From NCBI GenBank assembly GCA_036520135.1, contig DATDKF010000316.1, forward strand, positions 1-8,430: a DNA stretch of 8,430 nucleotides. The letters are read 5' to 3'. Shown here piece by piece: positions 1 to 6,096 of this stretch. The stretch is from DASSUW01 sp036520135. Lineage in GTDB: Bacteria > Actinomycetota > Thermoleophilia > Solirubrobacterales > Solirubrobacteraceae. The notes under the pieces are model-generated. The model had not been told where the DNA came from, did no database searches, and worked only from the letters and a program-made list of their open reading frames with translations. Position 1 is the stretch's first letter. Each line of letters opens with the position of its first letter. The position numbers and the translations under genes were made by a program.

Positions 1-1326
1 GACTGCGAGTCGAATCGGGGCATCTGGGTCGAGGACGTGAAGGGAGACCCCGAGAACCTGCGCCTCCTCGAGACGAAGCTTCTGGGGCGGTGCCTGGCGG
101 AGGACGTCAAGCTCGCCGACGGCACGACGCTGCCTCGCAACACGGAGATCGACGAGGACGAGCTGCGCCAGATCGCCGGCGATCCCGACGTGAACCGCGT
201 GCGGGTGCGGTCGGTGCTCACGTGCGAGTCGCTCCAGGGCGTGTGCCAGTACTGCTACGGCACGATGCTGGCCACCGGTTCCATGGTGAACCTCGGCGAG
301 GCGATCGGCATCATCGCCGCCCAGTCGATCGGCGAGCCGGGCACGCAGCTGACCATGCGGACGTTCCACACCGGTGGCGTCGCCGGCGCGGACATCACGC
401 ACGGCCTGCCGCGCGTCGTCGAGCTGTTCGAGGCGCGCAAGCCGAAGGGTCTGGCGAAGATCGCCGAGGTGGGCGGCGTGGTGTCGATCGAGGACACCGA
501 CAAGTCGCGCACCGTGGTCATCACCGACGACGCCGGCGAGGAGCACCGACACACGTTCCCGCGCCGGACGCGCCTACACGTGATCGAGGGCGAGAAGATC
601 GAGCCGGGCACGCAGCTCAACGAGGGCTCGCTGTACCCGCACGAGCTGCTCGCGCTCCGCGGCCGGACCGCGACCGAGGTGTACCTCGTCAAGGAGGTGC
701 AGGAGGTCTACAAGTCCCAGGGCGTCGACATCAACGACAAGCACATCGAGCTCATCTGCCGTCAGATGCTCAAGAAGGTGCGGATCGACCAGAAGGGCGA
801 TACCGACCTGCTGCCGGGCCAGTTCGTGGACCGGCACGAGCTGCGGCGGATCAACGACGCCGTCGAGGCCAAGGGCGGCGAGCCCGCCCAGTTCGAGGAG
901 ATCATCCTCGGCATCACCAAGGCCTCGCTGGCGACGGACTCGTTCCTGTCGGCGGCCTCGTTCCAGGAGACCACGAAGGTGCTCACCGACGCGGCCCTGG
1001 AGGGCAAGATCGACCGCCTGGCCGGCCTGAAGGAGAACGTGATCATCGGCAAGCTGATCCCGGCCGCCACCGGGCTCAAGCGCTACCGCACGATCGAGAT
1101 CGAGCCGTCCGAGCCGCTTCCGCGCGGCATCGACGACGTCGGGCTCCTGGAGGGCGACGACCTCGCCGCCGAGCTGGGGTTGGAGGACGGCGAGGGCCTG
1201 CAGGGCTTCGGCCCGGCCTTCGACACCGCCGAGCTGGACGAGATCAACGCCGGCTTCGGCACCAGCGGCGGCTCGTTCGACGACATCGGCTCCGACCTCG
1301 ACATGGACGGGGACGACAAGAAGTAG
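1..1326 (+). CDS. rpoC: DNA-directed RNA polymerase subunit beta' (C-terminal part, truncated by window edge)
   Basis: This is the last 441 codons of beta', the largest catalytic subunit of RNA polymerase; the reading frame is open from base 1, so the start lies outside the window. Numbering from the first codon, Cys2 with Cys75, Cys82 and Cys85 (C-x6-C-x2-C in CESLQGVCQYC) form the second zinc site of beta'. The trigger loop follows directly (GEAIGIIAAQSIGEPGTQ, then LTMRTFHTGG), with the nucleotide-contacting Met119, Arg120 and His123, equivalent to E. coli M932, R933 and H936. The large SI3 insertion that interrupts this loop in E. coli is absent, as is normal in Actinobacteria. The clamp/jaw C-terminal core continues through VIIGKLIPAATGL. 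The last ~70 residues form an unusual acidic, glycine-rich tail ending MDGDDKK. The gene ends with TAG at 1324-1326. rpoB presumably lies upstream, outside the window. Identity is certain from the motifs; the tail may be clade-specific. Confidence 0.98.
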   Translation, partial: DCESNRGIWVEDVKGDPENLRLLETKLLGRCLAEDVKLADGTTLPRNTEIDEDELRQIAGDPDVNRVRVRSVLTCESLQGVCQYCYGTMLATGSMVNLGEAIGIIAAQSIGEPGTQLTMRTFHTGGVAGADITHGLPRVVELFEARKPKGLAKIAEVGGVVSIEDTDKSRTVVITDDAGEEHRHTFPRRTRLHVIEGEKIEPGTQLNEGSLYPHELLALRGRTATEVYLVKEVQEVYKSQGVDINDKHIELICRQMLKKVRIDQKGDTDLLPGQFVDRHELRRINDAVEAKGGEPAQFEEIILGITKASLATDSFLSAASFQETTKVLTDAALEGKIDRLAGLKENVIIGKLIPAATGLKRYRTIEIEPSEPLPRGIDDVGLLEGDDLAAELGLEDGEGLQGFGPAFDTAELDEINAGFGTSGGSFDDIGSDLDMDGDDKK

Positions 1327-1363
1327 CTCGTTCGTTTGCCGGTCTCGTCGCGCGTGCGGCGGG

Positions 1364-1383
1364 GCCGGCGAACGTTCGTCGGC
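1364..1383. terminator. Near-perfect 20-nt inverted repeat just after rpoC (possible terminator or protein-binding site)
   Basis: The half-sites GCCGGCGAAC and GTTCGTCGGC are reverse complements except for one position, which would be a G-U pair in RNA. The core CGAACGTTCG is a perfect 10-bp palindrome. It lies 38 nt after the rpoC stop. There is no loop and no U-tract, so it does not look like a classical intrinsic terminator. It could be a folded 3' end, a Rho-independent terminator without U-tract of the kind proposed in high-GC Actinobacteria, or an operator. Symmetry is seen; function is inferred. Confidence 0.35.
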
Positions 1384-1393
1384 GCCCTCGCGC

Positions 1394-1426
1394 CGGCTGA
1401 CAGCGAATGTGGAGTGCCGTCAGCCG
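1394..1426 (+). terminator. 8-bp stem hairpin with 17-nt loop downstream of rpoC
   Basis: CGGCTGAC (1394-1401) and GTCAGCCG (1419-1426) are perfect reverse complements separated by 17 nt, so an RNA copy can form a stable GC-rich stem. It follows the 1364-1383 palindrome by 10 nt and precedes the candidate promoter at 1484-1510. Its position between rpoC and an apparent new transcription start fits a 3'-end structure for the rpoBC message. No run of U follows, so the terminator role is tentative. Confidence 0.35.
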
Positions 1427-1483
1427 CGGCGGGTAAACACGGGGAGGGCTGGTGTGCCCGAAGCCGAAGAGGGGAACTTGATC

Positions 1484-1510
1484 TTGCACTTATACGGGGC
1501 GCGCTAGTGT
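1484..1510 (+). promoter_or_regulatory. Candidate sigma70-type promoter for the DMT transporter gene
   Basis: TTGCAC (1484-1489) resembles a -35 element and TAGTGT (1505-1510) fits the TAnnnT -10 pattern. The 15-nt spacer is shorter than the usual 16-18. A second TTG element (TTGATC, 1478-1483) abuts the first but would give a 21-nt spacer. This is the only AT-richer patch in the 288-nt spacer between rpoC and the transporter gene. A start near 1517 would give a leader of about 100 nt. Based on motif match only. Confidence 0.4.
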
Positions 1511-1567
1511 CCCGCTTTCGACATCGGGCTCAAGCCGGGGGGCGACGAGTCCGATGACAAGGAAGGT

Positions 1568-1586
1568 CGCGGCGATCGGCGCCGCG
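1568..1586 (+). promoter_or_regulatory. GC hairpin in the leader of the transporter gene
   Basis: CGCGGCG (1568-1574) pairs perfectly with CGCCGCG (1580-1586) around a 5-nt loop ATCGG. It lies 28 nt before the GTG start of the transporter gene and is followed by GGCTTTCC, a very short T run. If transcription starts near 1517, this stem would be in the 5' leader and could act as an attenuator or affect translation. I do not recognise a known riboswitch consensus here. Such stems are also common by chance in very GC-rich DNA. Confidence 0.25.
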
Positions 1587-1614
1587 GGCTTTCCAACCGG
1601 GTCTTGACACACAC

Positions 1615-2490
1615 GTGACTTTCGAACTGGGCATCCTGCTGGCGCTGGCCTGCGCTGTCGCCACGCAGCTGGGCTTCCTCTACAAGCACCGTGGAGCGAA
1701 CGAGGCTCCCAAGGTGGACATCCGGCACCCGCTCCAGAGCGTGCGCTCGCTGTTCGCCTCGAAGTGGTTCGCGATCGGCATGGGCGTCGCCACCGGCGCG
1801 TGGCTGTTCCACGTCGCGGCCCTCGCCTTCGCTCCGCTGTCGGTCGTCCAGGCCGTGCTCTCGACCGGCGTCGTGATCCTCGCCGTGCTGGCCGACCGCC
1901 TGTTCGGCTTCGAGGTCGGCGCCCGTCAGTGGGTCGGCGTCGCGATGACCGCGCTCGGCCTAGTGCTGCTGGTCGTCACGCTCCCCGCCCAATCCGGCGT
2001 CCACTCGACTTACTCGCTCGCCGGGATGCTCACCTTCGAGGGCGGCATGCTCGCGATCGGTGCGCTGCTGATCTCGGGCCCGCGGATGGGCGCCCCGGAC
2101 CACCACCACGGGATCATGCTCGGCGCCGCCGCCGGCGTCCTGTTCGGCGTCTCCGACGTTGCCATCAAGGCGCTCACCGGCGTCGACGGCCCGCTCGCCG
2201 TGATCCTCTCGCCGTGGCTGGCCGTCACGATCCTCGCCTCGATCGTCGCCTTCTACGCCTCTGCCCGCGGCCTGCAGGACGGCGAGGCCGTCCCGGTCAT
2301 CGCCGCGACCTCCACCGCCGCGAACGTCTCCTGCATCCTCGGCGGCATCGTCGTCTTCGGCGACCCGATGCCCAGCGACACGCTCGGCATCGTCATCCAG
2401 AGCTTCGCGTTCGTGCTCGTCGTGGTCGCCGCGCTCGTCACGCCGCCGCCGATGCGCGCGGCCGAGGCGAACGCCCAGCCCGCGTTCTAG
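1615..2490 (+). CDS. DMT-superfamily (EamA/NIPA-like) integral membrane transporter
   Basis: A 291-residue, strongly hydrophobic inner-membrane protein. I count about nine membrane segments: residues 5-23, 50-72, 75-96, 105-124, 135-154, 166-188, 195-216, 226-248 and 256-276. DMT permeases usually have ten, so one may be missed. The first helix ends in FLYKHRGA, resembling the Q/Y-K-x-G-A end of helix 1 in actinobacterial NIPA-like DMT proteins, and the segment PLSVVQAVLSTGVVILAVL matches the family's helix 3 region. There is a His triplet at 163-165 in the central loop. Family members export or import small metabolites or, for NIPA-like proteins, Mg2+; the substrate cannot be inferred here. 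The GTG at 1615 is the only start codon between the in-frame TGA at 1555 and the first helix. It has no clear Shine-Dalgarno sequence. The stop overlaps that of the convergent hydrolase gene. It probably has its own promoter at 1484-1510. Confidence 0.85.
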   Translation: MTFELGILLALACAVATQLGFLYKHRGANEAPKVDIRHPLQSVRSLFASKWFAIGMGVATGAWLFHVAALAFAPLSVVQAVLSTGVVILAVLADRLFGFEVGARQWVGVAMTALGLVLLVVTLPAQSGVHSTYSLAGMLTFEGGMLAIGALLISGPRMGAPDHHHGIMLGAAAGVLFGVSDVAIKALTGVDGPLAVILSPWLAVTILASIVAFYASARGLQDGEAVPVIAATSTAANVSCILGGIVVFGDPMPSDTLGIVIQSFAFVLVVVAALVTPPPMRAAEANAQPAF

Positions 2491-3245
2491 GCCGACGCCT
2501 CCAGGATCACGCGCGCGACCTGCTCGGGGTCGTCCCACGTCGGCACGTGGCCGCAGCCGCGCAGCACGACGTGGCGCGCCGCCGGCAGGGCGCGCCGCGC
2601 CCGCGGCGCCTGGCGGGAGAAGATCAGCAGCCGGTCGCGGTTGCCCCAGGCGACGGTGGTCGGGCACGACGGCGTCGGCGCCTGCCAGCCCGGCGCGTCG
2701 CGCAGCAGCGCCCAGAACGACGGTGCCTCCGCGTACATTCGCGTCCACAGCAGCGTGTCCTCGGCGGGGATCCACCACGGCCGCGCGGCGATGTGGGCGC
2801 AGAACGCCGACCGCAGGACGCGGCTGCGCACGACGGCCGGCGCGACCGGGGTGAGCGCTCGCGCCAGCACCCGAGTGGCGGCCAGCGTGCCGCGGCCGTA
2901 GGCGATCTCGCGGCCGCGCGCGAAGCCGATCGGCGACACCGCGCAGGCCGACCGCACGCGACCGGCGGCGCCCAGCGCGAGCGCGATCCCGCCGCCCATC
3001 GAGTTGCCCGCCACGTGCCAGCCGTCGAGCCCGAGGCCGTCCGCGAACGCCGCCACCGCATCGGTGAGGGCCGCGACCGTCGTCGGCCCGGGCGGCGAGG
3101 CGCCGAAGCCCGGCAGGTCGACCGCGATCACGTCGCGCTCGCGCTCGAGTATCGGCACGAGCGGGCGCCACATCTCCTTGCAGGACCCGAGCCCGTGGAC
3201 GAGCAGCAGCGGCGGGCCGGAGCCGGTACGGTCATGGGCGAGCAT
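2487..3245 (-). CDS. Alpha/beta-hydrolase fold protein
   Basis: A 252-residue soluble protein with a complete alpha/beta-hydrolase catalytic set. LLLVHGLGSC (residues 13-22) carries the HG oxyanion-hole motif, and VIAVDLPGFGAS (39-50) is the typical beta4 region. The nucleophile elbow is GNSMGG (80-85) with Ser82. The acid is probably Asp204 in WGNRDRLL, and the base is His233 in GCGHVPTWDDPEQV. Residues ~110-180 form the variable cap. It most resembles the esterase / C-C hydrolase / lactonase group (MhpC or BioH-like), but the substrate is not readable from the sequence. No signal peptide is seen, so it is presumably cytoplasmic. ATG at 3245 is the natural start: only three residues precede the first family motif segment. 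There is no SD, but TAGGGT seven bases upstream suggests a leaderless message. It is divergent from the pucR-like gene, with 98 nt between. Confidence 0.93.
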   Translation of the reverse strand: MLAHDRTGSGPPLLLVHGLGSCKEMWRPLVPILERERDVIAVDLPGFGASPPGPTTVAALTDAVAAFADGLGLDGWHVAGNSMGGGIALALGAAGRVRSACAVSPIGFARGREIAYGRGTLAATRVLARALTPVAPAVVRSRVLRSAFCAHIAARPWWIPAEDTLLWTRMYAEAPSFWALLRDAPGWQAPTPSCPTTVAWGNRDRLLIFSRQAPRARRALPAARHVVLRGCGHVPTWDDPEQVARVILEASA

Positions 3246-3252
3246 CGGCGGG

Positions 3253-3258
3253 ACCCTA
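3253..3258 (-). promoter_or_regulatory. Candidate -10 element of the hydrolase gene (leaderless start)
   Basis: Read on the minus strand, TAGGGT ends seven bases before the ATG of the hydrolase. This places the expected transcription start on the A of the start codon. No SD-like sequence lies between. No good -35 element is visible 16-18 nt further upstream. Short -10 motifs occur by chance, so this rests on its exact placement. Confidence 0.35.
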
Positions 3259-3302
3259 TTCGGACGACGCGTTGCGCCGGTTCGCCACCGGGAGGTAGGT
3301 TG

Positions 3303-3338
3303 TACGAATCGGCGTATGACTGACGACGTTCTGTAACG
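3303..3338. promoter_or_regulatory. Divergent hydrolase/pucR spacer with two short dyads
   Basis: The spacer from 3246 to 3343 separates two divergently read genes. It contains TACG-N6-CGTA (3303-3316) and CGTT-CTGT-AACG (3327-3338), the latter ending five bases before the GTG of the PucR-family gene. PucR-type regulators bind dyad sites and many act near their own or their target promoter, so this is the likeliest operator region. The arms are only 4 bp each, so the assignment is weak. No clear -35/-10 pair is visible for the rightward gene. Confidence 0.3.
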
Positions 3339-3343
3339 AAACG

Positions 3344-4951
3344 GTGCTCGCCCTCCGCGATCTGCTCCGCGACCTCGAGGTCAGGCTCGTCGCCGGTGAG
3401 GCGGGCATCGACAACGCGGTGCGCTGGGTGCACATCTCCGAGATCGTCGACCCGACGCCGTGGCTGTCCGGCGGCGAGCTGCTGCTGTCGACCGGCCTGC
3501 AGCTCGAGCGGCCCGAGGTCCAGCGCGAGTACGTCGCGCGGCTCGCCGGCCACGGGCTGTCCGGGCTCGGCCTCGGCACCGGGTTCGCACACACCACCGT
3601 GCCCACCCAGATGATCGAGGCCGCCGACGAGCTCGGCTTTCCGCTGTTCGAGGTCCCCTACGAGGTCCCGTTCATCGCGGTCACCGAGAAGGCGTTCACC
3701 CACCTAGTCAACGAGCACTACGCGGTCCTCCAGCGGGCGCTGTCCGCCCACGAGCGGCTCGAGCGGATCGTGCTCTCCGAGCGCGGGCTCGACGGCGTGG
3801 CCGGCGCGCTCGCCTCGCTGATCGGCGGCCCGGCGATCATCTTCGACGCGCGGGGCGAGGTGCTCGCCCGCCGCGCCGCCGGCGCGCCGCTGCAGGAGAG
3901 CGCGGTCGCCGCGCTGGCCGACGAGCTGCGCGAGCGCGCCCGCGCCGGCGGGCGCCGCGGCTACGCCCCCGGCGGCGAGCTGGCGGGCCGCGCGCTGGCG
4001 CTGCCGGTCCCGCGCACGCCGCAGGGCAGCGGCCCCTCCGGCGAGGGCCCGGCGCCGCAGGCCTGGCTCGTCGCGGCCAAGGACGGTGGTCCGCTCACCG
4101 AGTTCGACCGCCTGACGCTGCACCAGGCGGTCACCGTCGTCGCGCTCGAGCTGCTGCGCCGCCGCGTCGTCGACGACACCGAGCGCCGGCTGGCCGGCGA
4201 CGTCGTGTCGGCGATGGTCTCCGGCGAGCTCGACGGCGCCGAGCTGGCCCGCCGCCTGCAGCCGTTCGGCTTGCGCGACCGCGCCGCCGTGCTCGTGCTC
4301 ACGCCGCCGCGCGCGCTGAAGGTCGCGACCGAGGACGCGCTGGCCCGCGCGCTGCGCGACGAGGCGCCGGCCGGCCTGGCCGCCGGCACCGGCAAGTTCT
4401 CCTGCGTGCTGCTGGCGCCGCCGCGCGGCGGCGACGACGAGGAGCTGTTCGCGCTCGCCGAGCGCCTGCGCCGTCGCGCCTCCGAGGAGGTCGGGTCCGA
4501 CCTCGCCGCCGGCGCCGGCCGGATGGTGCCGGCCGGCGATCTGCGGCGCGCGTTCCACGAGGCCCGCTGCGCGCTCGAGGCGCACGGCCTGGCCGAGAGC
4601 AACGGCACGACCGCCGGGCTGGCCACCTACCGCGACCTCGGTTCGTTCCAGCTGCTGCTCTCGCTGCAGGACGACGAGGCGCTGCGCCTGTTCTGCGACT
4701 CCATCCTCGCCCCGATCGAGGAGGGCGAGGGCGCCTACGGCGGCGAGCTGATGCGCTCGCTCGAGGCGTTCATCGAATGCAATGGCCAGTGGGAGCGCGC
4801 CGCGCGCCAGTTGTACTGTCACCGCCACACGCTGCGCTACCGGATCCGGCGGGTCGAGGAGCTGACCGGTCGCTCCCTGGACTCGGCGCGCGATCGGATC
4901 GACTTCTGGCTGGCCCTCCGCGGCCGTGAACTGACGAAAGGAACAGCGTGA
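3344..4951 (+). CDS. PucR-family transcriptional regulator (AdeR-like context)
   Basis: A 535-residue cytoplasmic DNA-binding regulator. Residues 2-125 are the PucR N-terminal ligand domain, with the family signature VRWVHISEIVDPTPW followed by LSGGELLLSTG (27-51). Residues ~145-280 form a GAF-like sensory segment, ~285-410 resemble the CdaR GGDEF-like domain, and ~469-528 are the C-terminal PucR helix-turn-helix, with the diagnostic AARQLYCHRHTLRYRIRRVE. Length and order match full-length family members. GTG at 3344 places the protein exactly at the conserved family start (LALRDLL); an in-frame TGA at 3317 leaves only a CTG at 3320 as an alternative. No SD is visible. Its last codon and stop overlap the start of alanine dehydrogenase by GTGA, so the two are almost certainly cotranscribed and translationally coupled. 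In Bacillus subtilis the PucR-type AdeR activates ald, which makes alanine metabolism the probable target. Autoregulation is inferred. Confidence 0.92.
   Translation: MLALRDLLRDLEVRLVAGEAGIDNAVRWVHISEIVDPTPWLSGGELLLSTGLQLERPEVQREYVARLAGHGLSGLGLGTGFAHTTVPTQMIEAADELGFPLFEVPYEVPFIAVTEKAFTHLVNEHYAVLQRALSAHERLERIVLSERGLDGVAGALASLIGGPAIIFDARGEVLARRAAGAPLQESAVAALADELRERARAGGRRGYAPGGELAGRALALPVPRTPQGSGPSGEGPAPQAWLVAAKDGGPLTEFDRLTLHQAVTVVALELLRRRVVDDTERRLAGDVVSAMVSGELDGAELARRLQPFGLRDRAAVLVLTPPRALKVATEDALARALRDEAPAGLAAGTGKFSCVLLAPPRGGDDEELFALAERLRRRASEEVGSDLAAGAGRMVPAGDLRRAFHEARCALEAHGLAESNGTTAGLATYRDLGSFQLLLSLQDDEALRLFCDSILAPIEEGEGAYGGELMRSLEAFIECNGQWERAARQLYCHRHTLRYRIRRVEELTGRSLDSARDRIDFWLALRGRELTKGTA
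4937..4942 (+). promoter_or_regulatory. Shine-Dalgarno sequence for ald, inside the end of the regulator gene
   Basis: AAAGGA lies five bases before the GTG at 4948 and within the last codons of the upstream gene. It fixes the GTG as the ald start and, with the GTGA overlap at 4948-4951, supports reinitiation by ribosomes that finish the regulator. It is one of the two clear SD sequences in the window; the other is that of the BFN protein. Confidence 0.7.
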
Positions 4952-6072
4952 TCGTTGGCGTTCCCACCGAGATCAAGACCGACGAGTACCGAGTCGCGCT
5001 GACGCCCGCCGGCGTGCGCGAGCTGGTCGAGCACAGCCACGAGGTCGTGGTCGAGGCGGGCGCCGGCGAGGGGTCGGCGATCAGCGACGACGACTACCGC
5101 TCCCAGGGCGCGCGGGTCCTGCCGGACGCCGAGGCCGTGTTCGGCGAGGCCGAGATGATCGTCAAGGTCAAGGAGCCACAGCCCGACGAGGTCGGCCGGC
5201 TCGAGGCGCGCCACCTGCTGTTCACCTACCTGCACCTGGCGCCGGACGCCGACCTCACGCGCGGGCTCGTCGACTCGGGCGCGACCTGCGTGGCGTACGA
5301 GACCGTCGAGGACGCTCGCGGCCGGCTGCCGCTGCTCGCGCCGATGAGCGAGGTCGCCGGCAAGATCGCCACGCAGGCGGGCGCGTTCATGCTCGAGAAG
5401 CCGCTCGGCGGCCGCGGGATCCTGCTCGGCGGCGTGCCCGGCGTGGCCGCCGCGAAGGTGATGATCATCGGCGGCGGCGTCGTCGGCATGAACGCCGCGT
5501 TCATCGCGATGGGCATGGAGGCGTCGGTCTACGTCTACGACCGCAACATCGACCGCCTGCGCGAGCTCGACATCGCCTTCGGCGGCCGCGCGGACACCTG
5601 CTACGCGTCGACGCTCGACATCGAGTCGCGCCTCCCGGAGGCCGACCTGGTGATCGGCGCGGTGCTCGTGCACGGCGCCAAGGCCCCGTACGTCGTGCGG
5701 CGCGACCAGCTCAAGCTGATGAAGCGCAACGCCGTGCTCGTCGACGTCTCGATCGACCAGGGCGGCTGCTTCGAGACCAGCCGGCCGACCACCCACTCGG
5801 ACCCGACCTACGAGGTCGACGGCGTCACGCACTACTGCGTCGCCAACATGCCCGGCGCGGTCCCGATCACCTCGACCTACGCACTGACGAACGCCACCCT
5901 CCCCTTCGTGCTCCACCTCGCCGACGCGGGCGCGGCGCGCGCCGCGGAGGAGAACCCCGGGCTCGCCAAGGGCTTCAACGTCGTGGCCGGCAAGGTGACC
6001 TACCAGCCGGTGGCCGAGGCGACCGGTCAGCCGTACGTGGAGCTGGGCGACGCGCTCGGGGCCGCTGCGTAG
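4948..6072 (+). CDS. ald: L-alanine dehydrogenase (NAD+-dependent)
   Basis: A 374-residue cytoplasmic enzyme that reversibly deaminates L-alanine to pyruvate and ammonia with NAD+, usually as a hexamer. Every catalytic position of the family is present at the standard number: Arg15 (DEYRVALTP) and Lys75 (VKVKEPQ) bind the substrate carboxylate, His96 (TYLHLA) is catalytic, and Asp270 (VDVSIDQGGC) assists. The alanine dehydrogenase/transhydrogenase N-domain covers ~4-137. The Rossmann domain from ~149 has GGGVVG at 175-180 and Asp198, which selects NAD over NADP. The conserved HYCVANMPGAVP segment and ALTNATLP near the C-terminus are intact. The usual proline in VLVPGAKAP is His242 here. Length equals that of the mycobacterial and Bacillus enzymes. 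The GTG start overlaps the stop of the PucR-type gene and has a good SD. Probable roles are alanine catabolism or redox/nitrogen balance under low oxygen, controlled by the upstream regulator. Confidence 0.97.
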   Translation: MIVGVPTEIKTDEYRVALTPAGVRELVEHSHEVVVEAGAGEGSAISDDDYRSQGARVLPDAEAVFGEAEMIVKVKEPQPDEVGRLEARHLLFTYLHLAPDADLTRGLVDSGATCVAYETVEDARGRLPLLAPMSEVAGKIATQAGAFMLEKPLGGRGILLGGVPGVAAAKVMIIGGGVVGMNAAFIAMGMEASVYVYDRNIDRLRELDIAFGGRADTCYASTLDIESRLPEADLVIGAVLVHGAKAPYVVRRDQLKLMKRNAVLVDVSIDQGGCFETSRPTTHSDPTYEVDGVTHYCVANMPGAVPITSTYALTNATLPFVLHLADAGAARAAEENPGLAKGFNVVAGKVTYQPVAEATGQPYVELGDALGAAA

Positions 6073-6077
6073 CGGAT

Positions 6078-6086
6078 TGCTACCCT
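6078..6086 (+). promoter_or_regulatory. Candidate extended -10 promoter for rpsL-rpsG
   Basis: TGC-TACCCT fits the extended -10 pattern TGnTAnnnT and lies in the 24-nt gap between the ald stop and the rpsL ATG, ending ten bases before the ATG. There is no recognisable -35 hexamer at the right distance and no SD before rpsL. Transcription from here would give a leader of only about 3-4 nt. It would give the ribosomal genes a promoter independent of pucR-ald, which their constitutive role requires. The motif is seen; its activity is inferred. Confidence 0.45.
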
Positions 6087-6096
6087 TTCGCGCCGT

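Noticed and set aside
1369..1378. CGAACGTTCG as a LexA (SOS) box
   Set aside because: The actinobacterial LexA site has four bases between GAAC and GTTC; here there is no spacer.
1484..1510. Resemblance of the TTGCACT ... AGTGT stretch to a CIRCE (HrcA) operator
   Set aside because: Only CACT and AGTG pair, with 15 bases between; the CIRCE consensus needs nine-base arms around nine bases. A promoter reading fits better.
1336..1557. A possible 73-codon small gene in the spacer after rpoC
   Set aside because: Arg/Gly/Ala-rich translation without motif and no SD, and it runs through the two inverted repeats and the candidate promoter.
1604..1609. A perfect TTGACA hexamer just before the transporter GTG
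   Set aside because: There is no -10-like sequence 16-18 bases downstream, and such a promoter would start inside the coding region, losing the first membrane helix.
1764..3323. A 519-codon plus-strand frame across the transporter, the hydrolase and the spacer
   Set aside because: Its translation is Arg/Ala/Pro/Gly-rich and has no recognisable motif, and it spans two well-supported genes on opposite strands. It is a GC shadow.
3704..4828. A 374-codon minus-strand frame inside the PucR-family gene
   Set aside because: No family motif, biased composition, and fully antisense to a regulator with intact N-terminal and HTH domains.
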